From NCBI GenBank assembly GCA_903923795.1, contig CAIXYX010000048.1, positions 1-11,410 of the forward strand: a DNA stretch of 11,410 nucleotides. The letters are read 5' to 3'. The first letter of the stretch is position 1, and every line of letters starts with the position of its first letter. This stretch comes from an uncultured Microcaldota archaeon (GTDB lineage: Archaea; Micrarchaeota; Micrarchaeia; Anstonellales; Anstonellaceae). This document shows, in pieces, positions 1 to 6,207 of this stretch. The notes beneath the pieces were generated by a model, which saw only the letters and a program-made list of their open reading frames with translations, was not told the origin of the DNA and searched no databases. The position numbers were made by a program, and so were the translations under genes.

Positions 1-2
1 CT

Positions 3-407
3 CTTCTCTCCTCGCTTTTCATCGCTCTTGCCGTAGCGAGCCTCTTGGCGGGCAAGATAGACAATTTGCATCATCTACTGGGCGCGGGTGTTTTCGCCGC
101 CGTGCTTCTCGTCATGTCGATTTCGGTGCTCGACCCGTGGCTTTTCTCACTCTTTTTGGTGACGGGTTTGCTTGATGAATTGGAGTTGGGCGGCATGACA
201 AAGGGAGTGGCGGCATTCTTCAATAGAGAGAGGCTATGGACACCATTGGCCGCCTTGGCTGTTTTCGTGTTCTACACCACACCGCTCATCTATTTGCTGG
301 CGCTGCTCGTGTTCGATGCGGCTTATAGGTTCGGGGGCTGGCTGGTGGATTATGAAACGTCTTCACGCACGGCGACGAAATCAATGGCTGGAAAAAGAAG
401 GAAATGA
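3..407 (+). CDS. Small multi-pass membrane protein, 5' end missing
   Basis: The reading frame is open to the left edge of the window, so the gene is truncated there; an in-frame TTG at 45 is only an internal possibility, because hydrophobic coding continues upstream of it. The visible part is about 134 residues. It has roughly four hydrophobic segments: the extreme N-terminus, a stretch ending near VLLVMSISV, one around LFSLFLVTGLL, and a long pair around PLAALAVFVFYTTPLIYLLALLVF. An acidic DELE motif lies between them. It ends in a basic tail (SMAGKRRK), which by the positive-inside rule would be cytoplasmic. I do not recognise the family. It reads toward priL with a 90-nt gap, and priL appears to have its own promoter, so co-transcription is not needed. 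Confidence 0.7.
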   Translation, partial: LLSSLFIALAVASLLAGKIDNLHHLLGAGVFAAVLLVMSISVLDPWLFSLFLVTGLLDELELGGMTKGVAAFFNRERLWTPLAALAVFVFYTTPLIYLLALLVFDAAYRFGGWLVDYETSSRTATKSMAGKRRK

Positions 408-465
408 CACTTCGAAAAAATCTGGATTGTCTTCTTTTAAACTGGCGGAAACCCACCCTGCCAAG

Positions 466-474
466 TATTTTTAT
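466..474 (+). promoter_or_regulatory. TATA-like box for priL
   Basis: TATTTTTAT is centred about 28 bp before the ATG at 498. That spacing puts the transcription start at or next to the start codon, so the priL-priS mRNA would be leaderless or nearly so. No Shine-Dalgarno sequence is visible before the ATG, which agrees with this. Confidence 0.45.
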
Positions 475-497
475 CCCTCCCGCCCAATAGGGTGTTG

Positions 498-1544
498 ATG
501 GCCGACTTACGCTTCTGCGCCCATTTCCCTTTCAGCGACGAGGCACGCGCATGGGTGAGAGAGCAGAAACTGCAACTGGATGTGACGGCCTTGACAGATG
601 CTGAAAGTAGGCTGCGCAAGGCATTCACATCCGGTGAGCTGAAGATGGAGGCCGGCGCGCTGGATTCCGAGAATAGGTTGCAAGTCATGTCTTATGCGGC
701 AAGTAGGTTAATTCTAGCCGCCTGGGGCAATCGATGGGCCGCCCGGCGCATGGCTGTGGCTGAATCGAAGAGGGCCCACGAATATCTCAAGAGCAGTGAG
801 GACAAGCGGGCGGCCTATGCAGACAAATTGGCCAAATCTCTGGGCTTGGCATTCAAGAGTGCCGACGCATCCGAGGCACTCGGAGATGAGAAGAGCGAAT
901 CCGCTTATCTCATCGCGTTCTGGGACTATTTGCGCTTCGCGCCAAAAGATGTGCACTACAAACTTGTCAATGGAAAACTGGAGAAGGGCTGGGTGAGAAT
1001 TTCGGACCACCAGCGTTTGCGCATAATAGAGGAAGCGGTGAGGAAAAGGCTCGAGGAGCCCATTCCGCCGCTCAAAGAGCCGGATGCTGAAGTGAAGCGA
1101 ATCATCACGCGCCTCGAAACCCTTCTGCCGCGCGAGAATCTGGCGGTGACGAAGATAGAGATGAAGGATTTCCCGCCATGCATGAAAAAGCTCATCGACG
1201 ACTTGCGCGGCTCGATAAACGTGCCTCATTTGGGCAGGGTGGCATTGGCTGTTTATTTGATTAAGGCCGGTCTTTCCGACGAGCAAATCGCACAAGTATT
1301 CTCTTCCGCGCCCGACTACAATGCGGAGACTACGATGTATCAGATAAAATACGCGAGAGGGAAAGGCTATTCTGTGCCCTCGTGCGCCACCATGGACACT
1401 TGGGGCATTTGCATAGCCACATGCCGCTGCGGCAGCCCGGTCTATTACCGCGAGGCGAAGCACGGCAAAGCCGCTGCCGCGAGTCTGGGTTTGCGCACGC
1501 CGCATATGGGAGTATCAGAAAAGTCAACACAAGAGGATGCGTGA
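498..1544 (+). CDS. priL: DNA primase large subunit PriL
   Basis: Regulatory and Fe-S subunit of the archaeal two-subunit primase, which makes RNA primers for DNA replication with PriS. The protein is about 348 residues, normal for the family. The N-terminal two thirds is mostly helical. The C-terminal domain carries the conserved four-cysteine 4Fe-4S pattern: Cys228 in PPCMK, Cys296 in PSCATM, Cys305 in GIC, and Cys309 or Cys311 in CRC, followed by the usual SPVYY. Family hallmarks such as HLGR, the YLIKAGLSDEQI helix and MYQIKYA lie between them. I chose ATG498 over an in-frame GTG at 492 because it fits the TATA spacing and gives the short N-terminus MADLRF. The stop overlaps priS by 8 nt, so the two subunits are probably translated together. 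Confidence 0.93.
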   Translation: MADLRFCAHFPFSDEARAWVREQKLQLDVTALTDAESRLRKAFTSGELKMEAGALDSENRLQVMSYAASRLILAAWGNRWAARRMAVAESKRAHEYLKSSEDKRAAYADKLAKSLGLAFKSADASEALGDEKSESAYLIAFWDYLRFAPKDVHYKLVNGKLEKGWVRISDHQRLRIIEEAVRKRLEEPIPPLKEPDAEVKRIITRLETLLPRENLAVTKIEMKDFPPCMKKLIDDLRGSINVPHLGRVALAVYLIKAGLSDEQIAQVFSSAPDYNAETTMYQIKYARGKGYSVPSCATMDTWGICIATCRCGSPVYYREAKHGKAAAASLGLRTPHMGVSEKSTQEDA

Positions 1545-2709
1545 GGCTATGGCTGTTTCCCCCCATTATTGGCTGGCAGAGAGGTTCGGCGCATATTACG
1601 CACGCGCACAACCGCCGAGCCTGCCGAGGCTTGAGAGGCGCGAATTCGGGTTCGGAGGCTGGGAGAGGAAGATAGAATTTCGGCACTTGTCATTTTCTTC
1701 GCCGATAAAATTGGCCGAAACTCTTGCCAAAGACAAGCCGCTTTACGTGTCGGCATCAAGCGCTTATTACGAATTCCCAGATGCGCGGCCAATGGTGAGA
1801 AAGAACTGGCAGGGGGCCGACCTTGTCTTTGACTTGGATGCGCCGAGCGACAAATGCGCGTCAGGGCGGGGCATGCCGTGCGCGCCTTTCACCTGCTCCG
1901 AATGCATCCATCGCGTGCGCGAGAATATGGTAAGGCTTGTGGAGGATTTCCTGCTCGCAGATTTTGGTTTGTCCCGCAATGAATTACAAATCGGCTTTTC
2001 GGGCTCGCGGGGTTTTCATGTGAGGGCGTACAAGAAGGAGATGGAACCTCTGGGGCGCGACGAGAGGCGCGAGATAGTGGATTACATTGAGGGCTCGGGC
2101 CTCACAGTGGACCAGATGCTTGTGCAGGAGCCTATCGCCGGACATCCGAACATGTACAAACTGCGCGGCCCGACCCCGAATATGGGCGGCTATGGCGGCA
2201 AATTCGCCAAAAAGGTTGTGGCCATGGTGAAAGATTCGGCCACCGCCGGGACGATTTCACCCAAACTGAAGAAAAAGGAGAATGCCGAGAGATTCATTGC
2301 CGGCGTGAATGAGGGGCGATGGTCGGACGTGCCAATCACCCATGCGCTCGACGTTTTCAAGCAGCTGTTCGAGAGCATGAAATTGAGCGTGTCGAATTCG
2401 GTGGAGACTGACGTGAATGTGACATTTGATACTACGAAAATATTACGCATGCCTGACACGATTCACGGCGGCAGCGGCATATTGGCAAAGACCATTCCGC
2501 TCGGCGTAGATTTCTCCTCATATGAGCCCATGCATCAGGCGTTGGCTTTCTCGATGGACAAAGCGGAGAGCGTGAAAGCACTGCAGGCAATACCCGTAAT
2601 TTCGCTTGGCAATCGGACTTTTGATGCCATAGAGAAAGACAAGACTGTTGAATTGCCGACGGCTTATGCGGTTTATCTTGTGTGCAAGAAGGTGGCTGTG
2701 CCTATTTAG
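1537..2709 (+). CDS. priS: DNA primase catalytic subunit PriS
   Basis: Catalytic subunit of archaeal/eukaryotic-type primase. It is 390 residues if it starts at ATG1537. Visible family blocks in order are REFGFG near 29-34, RHLSF, SSAYYEFP, the metal-binding DLD (Asp99 and Asp101, within VFDLDAP), a zinc-knuckle cysteine set (C-x7-C-x4-C-x2-C) starting just after it, SGSRGFH (155-161) with the conserved SxH geometry, the third acidic position Asp298 in FDTTKILRMP, and TIHGGSGILAK for the nucleotide-binding loop. After DLD the family often has a further acidic residue (DLDAD); here it is Pro-Ser-Asp, a mild departure. An in-frame ATG at 1549 (MAVSPHYW) with GTGAGG just before it is an equally good start. 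It overlaps priL by 8 nt, forming an operon. Confidence 0.93.
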   Translation: MREAMAVSPHYWLAERFGAYYARAQPPSLPRLERREFGFGGWERKIEFRHLSFSSPIKLAETLAKDKPLYVSASSAYYEFPDARPMVRKNWQGADLVFDLDAPSDKCASGRGMPCAPFTCSECIHRVRENMVRLVEDFLLADFGLSRNELQIGFSGSRGFHVRAYKKEMEPLGRDERREIVDYIEGSGLTVDQMLVQEPIAGHPNMYKLRGPTPNMGGYGGKFAKKVVAMVKDSATAGTISPKLKKKENAERFIAGVNEGRWSDVPITHALDVFKQLFESMKLSVSNSVETDVNVTFDTTKILRMPDTIHGGSGILAKTIPLGVDFSSYEPMHQALAFSMDKAESVKALQAIPVISLGNRTFDAIEKDKTVELPTAYAVYLVCKKVAVPI

Positions 2710-2732
2710 GCCGCTTCGGATTCCGCCAGTTT

Positions 2733-3131
2733 TTAGGACCCAAAAAGATGTTTGAAGAAATCGTGGATTGGATGCTCCTCCTCGAGCGTCAGCGTCTCGA
2801 AAATGGCCTCGTCCCTCGCCGACAAAACATCCATTTTTAGGCCGCGTATCGTGTCGGAGAATTTGCCCTGATCCCAGCCGCAATCAATGAGCTTCTTTTT
2901 GGTCTTATCGATGAGCGCATCGGCCTCATTGAATTTATTGAGGGCTTTGAGGCATTCGACTCCGTCGCGGAGAACGGACAGCGCCCCGACATGGTTTTTG
3001 AGCGCAATCAGGCGACCGGTTTCTTTGTCAAGAGCATATAATTTGAAACGCACGTAGCGGTCCAGCACGCCGGCATCCCGTGGAGAGAGGCGCGGGCGGG
3101 CGGCTTTATTGTTTTGAATAACCATTTCCAT
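2733..3131 (-). CDS. Hypothetical helical protein
   Basis: A 132-residue soluble protein with no signal peptide or membrane segment. I do not recognise it. It is rich in charged, helix-forming stretches: a basic N-terminus (NNKAARPRLSPRDAG), the middle helices around RFKLYALDKETGRLIALKNH and LRDGVECLKALNKFNEADAL, and a C-terminus ending in HDFFKHLFGS. It contains two cysteines with no metal-site spacing. ATG3131 is preferred because a TATA-like box near 3162-3169 would give a leader of only a few bases; an in-frame GTG at 3143 and an ATG at 3125 are alternatives. It converges on priS with a 23-nt gap and is divergent from the gene at 3250, so it is a separate unit. Codon use resembles the neighbours, so it is probably a real resident gene. 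Confidence 0.75.
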   Translation of the reverse strand: MEMVIQNNKAARPRLSPRDAGVLDRYVRFKLYALDKETGRLIALKNHVGALSVLRDGVECLKALNKFNEADALIDKTKKKLIDCGWDQGKFSDTIRGLKMDVLSARDEAIFETLTLEEEHPIHDFFKHLFGS

Positions 3132-3161
3132 ATACTTCAACACACTTTATGAAAATCAGAT

Positions 3162-3169
3162 CTTAAAAA
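3162..3169 (-). promoter_or_regulatory. TATA-like box for the minus-strand hypothetical gene
   Basis: On the minus strand this reads TTTTTAAG. It is centred about 34 bp from ATG3131 and about 22 bp from GTG3143, so the predicted transcription start near 3139 falls between them and favours the ATG. It forms one half of a divergent promoter region with the box at 3221. Confidence 0.35.
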
Positions 3170-3220
3170 CACATCATCCGGTCCGGCAAATACCCTATTC
3201 CCGCCGCACAAAGCCAACCC

Positions 3221-3228
3221 TTAAATAA
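3221..3228 (+). promoter_or_regulatory. TATA box, leaderless start for the gene at 3250
   Basis: TTAAATAA lies in otherwise C-rich DNA and is centred about 25 bp before ATG3250. This matches archaeal TATA-to-start spacing, so the mRNA probably begins at the ATG. No Shine-Dalgarno sequence precedes it. Confidence 0.6.
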
Positions 3229-3249
3229 TTCGGCCCCCATCCACCCCTT

Positions 3250-3858
3250 ATGCGAAAGGAAGTCCTCCTCATCATCCTCCTGGCCGTCGCCGTGCTGGCC
3301 CTGCTGTCGTTCTCCCAGAGATTCAACCCGAAAAACGAGGATGACGCGCGCAAATTCTTCAACGAGGACTTGGCCAGAAATTATCCGAATGCCGAGAATT
3401 ACAGCATTTATGGCGTCGACAAGATAGGGGACGGGCCGTCCAGCTATTTCCTGCTCAAAGCATGGGTGCGCTACAACAGCTCGACACCGTGCCCGACGCT
3501 GGTCGAGGTGGAATATTACTACCCGCCGCAGAGCTTCCTGCGCCGCGAGCAGACGAGTGTGGGCAACTGCCAGGCATGCCCCGACCAGCCGCACTGCATT
3601 TTGCTCTACAATGAGGAGGCCATCATCGCGTCGCACACATATGACGGCGGGGCGCAGGTGCAGAATTACCTGAATAATCATCCGAACGCCAAACCGGCCA
3701 CACGGCTGCTCCCCGCGTGGACCGACTCGTACGGCATGGAGCATGCCGATGTCTGGCAGGTAGACTGGACAGAGGCGGGCAGTGCGGATGGCATCAGCGC
3801 GTTCATCTCGCAGGGACAGAACCGGATATTGGCGATTGGCCCGCTGAGCGCGCAATAG
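3250..3858 (+). CDS. Membrane-anchored protein with an outside Cys-rich loop
   Basis: A 202-residue protein of unknown family. Residues about 5-22 (VLLIILLAVAVLALLSFS) form one N-terminal hydrophobic segment after MRKE, so it is either a signal anchor or an uncleaved membrane tether with the rest of the chain outside the cell. No lipobox cysteine follows. The remainder is polar, with an aromatic block EVEYYYPP and four cysteines, Cys81, Cys107, Cys110 and Cys116; the last three form CQACPDQPHC. They could form disulfides or bind metal; the sequence does not decide. The C-terminal part (WQVDWTEAGSADGISAFI) looks like the edge of a beta-rich domain. It has its own leaderless promoter and lies 57 nt before guaAB. 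A small secreted or envelope protein typical of DPANN genomes is the best description. Confidence 0.8.
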   Translation: MRKEVLLIILLAVAVLALLSFSQRFNPKNEDDARKFFNEDLARNYPNAENYSIYGVDKIGDGPSSYFLLKAWVRYNSSTPCPTLVEVEYYYPPQSFLRREQTSVGNCQACPDQPHCILLYNEEAIIASHTYDGGAQVQNYLNNHPNAKPATRLLPAWTDSYGMEHADVWQVDWTEAGSADGISAFISQGQNRILAIGPLSAQ

Positions 3859-3861
3859 AAA

Positions 3862-3869
3862 GATATTTT
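3862..3869 (+). promoter_or_regulatory. TATA-like box for guaAB
   Basis: GATATTTT lies between the end of the anchored protein and guaAB. A start about 26 bp downstream (near 3892) would leave a leader of about 24 nt that contains a GGGGA ribosome-binding-like sequence at 3906-3910, five bases before ATG3916. Confidence 0.35.
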
Positions 3870-3915
3870 CGTTTCAATGTTTCCACCAACCCAAAACTCA
3901 TAAATGGGGATTTGT

Positions 3916-4872
3916 ATGCCGTTCGACACCCAAAAATTTATCACCTCGCAGATTGAGGCCGCCAAGACGAAAGTGGGGGGCAAACCCGCTCTGCTGGCCT
4001 TGTCGGGAGGGGTGGACTCTTCTGTGGCCGCCCTCATCGTGCACCGCGCCATTGGGCCGAAGCTTCACTGCGTTTTCGTTGACACGGGTTTGATGCGCGA
4101 GCGGGAGGCCGAGAAGATAAAATCCACATTCGAGCCGCTTGGTTTGAAAGTGGAAGTCATCGAGGCATCTTCACGATTTTTCGCCGCGCTAAAAGGCGCG
4201 GAAGAGCCGGAAGTGAAACGCAAGATTATCGGTGAGCAGTTCATCCGCGTGTTCGAAGAGTATGCGAAAAAGCACAAGATAGCCGTGCTGGTGCAGGGCA
4301 CAATAGCGCCAGACTGGATTGAATCGGGTGGAGCTGGGCGCGACACGATTAAATCACATCACAATGTGGGCGGCCTGCCCAAAGACCTTGGCCTCGAACT
4401 CTTCGAACCCCTTCGCGACTGCTACAAGCACGAGATTCGGGAATTGGCGGTGGCACTTGGTTTGCCGCCTGCTGTGGCGCAGAGGCAGCCATTTCCGGGG
4501 CCGGGCTTGGGGGTTCGGATTGTTGGAGAGGTGACGCAGGAGAAAGCGGTCATTGTGCGAAAATGCTGCGTCATTGTGGAGGAGGAGATTGAGGCCGCTG
4601 CCGCTTCGGGCGAGATAGAGAGGCCTTGGCAGTATTTCGCCGCTTTGCTGCCCACCAAAACCGTAGGCGTGCGCGGTGATGAACGCTCTTACCATTACAC
4701 AGTGGTTGTGCGCTCGGTGCGCTCATTGGATGGCATGACGGCAAACTTCTCGCATTTACCGCCAAAATTACTGGAGAAGATTTCCTCACGCATAACGAAT
4801 TCGGTGCGCGAGGTTGGGCGGGTCGTTTATGACATAACTAACAAGCCGCCGAGCACTGTGGAGATGGAATAA
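3916..4872 (+). CDS. guaAB: GMP synthase ATP-pyrophosphatase subunit
   Basis: Subunit B of the split archaeal GMP synthase. It adenylates XMP with ATP and aminates it to GMP using ammonia from the amidotransferase subunit GuaAA. The protein is 318 residues, the family's usual size. The N-type ATP-pyrophosphatase loop is clear at residues 30-35 (SGGVDS). Further hallmarks are VFVDTGLMRE, RKIIGEQFIRVFEE, LVQGTIAPDWIESG, the family signature QRQPFPGPGLGVR, and a C-terminus ending ITNKPPSTVEME, the dimerisation and XMP-binding region. I chose ATG3916 over ATG3904 because MPFDTQKFI aligns with the usual family start and has GGGGA five bases upstream. The partner gene guaAA is 3.8 kb downstream on the same strand rather than adjacent. 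A strong hairpin follows the stop. Confidence 0.93.
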   Translation: MPFDTQKFITSQIEAAKTKVGGKPALLALSGGVDSSVAALIVHRAIGPKLHCVFVDTGLMREREAEKIKSTFEPLGLKVEVIEASSRFFAALKGAEEPEVKRKIIGEQFIRVFEEYAKKHKIAVLVQGTIAPDWIESGGAGRDTIKSHHNVGGLPKDLGLELFEPLRDCYKHEIRELAVALGLPPAVAQRQPFPGPGLGVRIVGEVTQEKAVIVRKCCVIVEEEIEAAAASGEIERPWQYFAALLPTKTVGVRGDERSYHYTVVVRSVRSLDGMTANFSHLPPKLLEKISSRITNSVREVGRVVYDITNKPPSTVEME

Positions 4873-4878
4873 ATTCAT

Positions 4879-4956
4879 CCGCAGGGGGAGGAATCAGGAA
4901 TCAAGGAAAACTGAAAGGAGGGGGACTTCGTTTAGCATCTGTTCCCCCTCCTGCGG
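4879..4956 (+). terminator. Two-way hairpin after guaAB, possible terminator or RNA switch
   Basis: The 3' arm at 4941-4956 (GTTCCCCCTCCTGCGG) can pair in two ways. Pairing with 4879-4894 gives a roughly 16-bp stem with one mismatch (A4889 opposite C4946) and two G-T pairs. Pairing with 4916-4925 gives a perfect 10-bp stem around a 17-nt loop. The two cannot both form in full, although a 7+7-bp hybrid with the 4886-4918 segment looped out is possible. It begins 6 nt after the guaAB stop and is followed by the weakly U-rich TTGTCTTTCC, so transcription end or mRNA protection is the plainest reading. Confidence 0.45.
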
Positions 4957-5159
4957 TTGTCTTTCCATACCAATAAAAATCCTCACCTCGAGTAGTGGGT
5001 TATAGGCAAACAGAGTAGAAGAAAAAACCACGAAGCTTAGACTGACAAAGGCTTAGCCAAAAACAGGTGCAAATGATAATCGCAGCTAAAGCCAAAACAT
5101 CGATCAGAAAACATCCAAGAAAACAAATGAAAAAACCCTTAGCTTAACCGCCCAGTTCC
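4957..5159 (+). other. A-rich gene-free stretch before the MarC gene
   Basis: I see no open reading frame here that looks coding. The stretch is A-rich and lacks the C/G-rich codon pattern of the neighbours. It contains repeated small motifs: GCTTAG (5034-5040 region), the self-complementary GGCTTAGCC (5050-5058), AGCTAAAGCC (5083-5092), and CTTAGCTTAA near 5138, as well as AAAACATC twice (5094 and 5109). It could be a long 5' leader of the MarC mRNA or carry an unannotated small RNA. I looked for box C/D signals and found an ATGATAA near 5072 but no properly placed CTGA after it. Confidence 0.35.
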
Positions 5160-5164
5160 GGAGG
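5160..5164 (+). promoter_or_regulatory. Shine-Dalgarno GGAGG for the MarC gene
   Basis: GGAGG lies eight bases before ATG5173 and decides that start over the out-of-frame ATG at 5169. Unlike most genes in the window, this one therefore has a leader-bearing mRNA. Confidence 0.7.
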
Positions 5165-5172
5165 CGAATGCC

Positions 5173-5751
5173 ATGTTCGACACCATCATCATTTTGCAAT
5201 TGTTCGCCCTGCTCAACCCGCTCTCGTCATTCCCCGTGCTCATGGCCGCCTACAAAAAGAAGATGGACGTGCAAAAGATTGCCATAAGCGCGTCGGTGAC
5301 AGCATATCTTGTGGCGCTGGTGGTCATCTTCATCGGCCCGCAGCTGTTCGGATTTTATGGCATTGGAATCAACTCATTTCGTGTGGCGGGCGGCATCATG
5401 CTGCTCCTGCTCGGCATCGAAACGGTGCGCCCGAAACCCGCGCGCGAGGAGGTCAATGAGACAGACAGCTTCGTGGCCATCATCGCCACACCGCTGCTGA
5501 CTGGCCCCTCGGTCATCTCTTTTATGATGATACAGGCTTTGGAGACAGGCACTGTGCCGCTTTTGATAGACTCCACAGTGGCATTCGTTGTGGTGGGCGT
5601 GACATTCTTCCTCTTCGCATTGGCAATTCCTTGGGCTAATGCGAAGGTGATAGAGATAACGTCGAAAGTGCTGGGCCTCTTCACCACCGCCATAGCGATT
5701 GAGATGCTGGCCAAGGGGGCGGCCGGCATGGTTGTGGCGATGCATTTGTAG
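5173..5751 (+). CDS. MarC family integral membrane protein
   Basis: A 192-residue protein of the MarC/UPF0056 family, whose molecular role is not settled; early links to antibiotic resistance in E. coli were not upheld. About six hydrophobic segments are visible. The family signatures are present: LFALLNPLSSFPV in the first segment, FRVAGGIMLLLLGIE in the third, and ATPLLTGPSVIS before the fourth, giving the two-fold NPxxxxP / TPLLxGP arrangement typical of these proteins. The length is at the lower end of the usual range of about 200. It has its own GGAGG site and a long A-rich upstream region, so it is likely a separate transcription unit. It ends just before the first AGTGGGA repeat of the next gene's promoter. 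Confidence 0.87.
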   Translation: MFDTIIILQLFALLNPLSSFPVLMAAYKKKMDVQKIAISASVTAYLVALVVIFIGPQLFGFYGIGINSFRVAGGIMLLLLGIETVRPKPAREEVNETDSFVAIIATPLLTGPSVISFMMIQALETGTVPLLIDSTVAFVVVGVTFFLFALAIPWANAKVIEITSKVLGLFTTAIAIEMLAKGAAGMVVAMHL

Positions 5752-5756
5752 AGGTG

Positions 5757-5792
5757 AGTGGGAATAAAGTGGGAAAGTATTAAATAGTGGGA
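5757..5792 (+). repeat. Three AGTGGGA direct repeats around a TATA box
   Basis: AGTGGGA occurs at 5757-5763, 5768-5774 and 5786-5792, with start-to-start spacings of 11 and 18 bp. The second and third copies flank the TATTAAATA box at 5778-5786. This is the layout expected for operator sites that control access to the promoter; the AbrB-like protein encoded just downstream is an obvious candidate binder. Confidence 0.5.
5778..5786 (+). promoter_or_regulatory. TATA box of the AbrB-like/radical SAM unit
   Basis: TATTAAATA predicts a transcription start near 5808, just before the GGTGA ribosome binding site at 5810-5814 that precedes ATG5819. The leader would be only about 11 nt. Confidence 0.55.
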
Positions 5793-5818
5793 CAGAATCA
5801 AATCTATTTGGTGAGTTG

Positions 5819-6062
5819 ATGAGGAACGCGAGGGGTCTCCTTCACGCGAGACTATATCATTTGCCTGGATTCGCGGGCGCGGCTAGTCTTGCCGCTTGAG
5901 ATCCGAACGTTCCTCGCCATCGCCAAACGCGGCAAAATCCTCCTCAGCGTGGCTTCGACGGAGAATGGCAGGATCATTTTGGAGATAGCGCAAGCTGGGG
6001 AAGATGCCAATGCGATACCTTACTGCAAAAACGGCGGGTATCGGGACAGACAAAAAATGTGA
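5819..6062 (+). CDS. Short AbrB/SpoVT-like protein, apparent frameshift near start
   Basis: From about 5835 to the TGA at 6060-6062 one frame reads as a convincing protein: SFTRDYIICLDSRARLVLPL continuing EIRTFLAIAKRGKILLSVAS and on to YRDRQKM. The D-S-R-x-R-L-V-L-P-x-E-I-R-x-F-L pattern matches the swapped-hairpin AbrB/SpoVT DNA-binding fold, in which a G/A-R-hydrophobic strand is followed by LPxEIR. That frame has no ATG, GTG or TTG before the motif and is closed by a TGA at 5820. The good start (GGTGA at 5810-5814, then ATG5819) is in a different frame and joins the AbrB frame if one G is removed from the four-G run at 5832-5835, giving about 80 residues. So it is either a sequencing error, a decayed gene or a real recoding site. 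The stop overlaps the next ribosome binding site. Confidence 0.6.
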
Positions 6063-6207
6063 GGTGAGAAGATGGGGATGAAGATGAGAGGAGAGAAAGG
6101 GTGTTTGGGTCACAGACGCCAAGACACGAGAGCAATGGAGTCAAGCCAAGGCGCGGACCGGGGAGATATTCTCCAATAGGCAGAAGCCGCTCCTGCTCTT
6201 TTTCGGC
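6061..6207 (+). other. Probable frameshifted N-terminal extension of the radical SAM gene
   Basis: GAGGTGA at 6061-6067 is the best Shine-Dalgarno sequence in the window and lies four bases before ATG6072 (with further in-frame ATGs at 6078 and 6084). That frame reads MGMKMRGEK and then turns unnatural, stopping at 6177. The radical SAM frame is open from 6088, with no start codon until ATG6208, and reads naturally through GVWVTDAKTREQWSQAKART into SNRQKPLLLFFGM. Removing one base in GAAAGGG (6095-6101) would join the two and add about 45 residues to the radical SAM protein. No ribosome binding site or well-spaced TATA box precedes ATG6208. Confidence 0.55.

Noticed and set aside
316..498. 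60-residue plus-strand frame overlapping the end of the first gene
   Set aside because: It is out of frame with the membrane protein and has no ribosome binding site; its composition is that of a shadow frame.
714..1505. 263-residue minus-strand frame inside priL
   Set aside because: It is a shadow of the strongly identified priL coding frame, caused by GC-rich codon bias.
3163..3855. 230-residue minus-strand frame opposite the anchored protein
   Set aside because: It is antisense to a gene with a clear promoter, membrane segment and natural composition; its own translation is Arg/Val-rich and unlike any family.
5041..5110. Box C/D guide RNA
   Set aside because: An ATGATAA resembling box C occurs near 5072 and a CTGA near 5042, but in the wrong order and with no matching partner boxes on either strand.
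5127..5147. Six-codon leader peptide (MKKPLA) before MarC
   Set aside because: It has no ribosome binding site and no paired structure that would make it an attenuator; likely chance in A-rich DNA.
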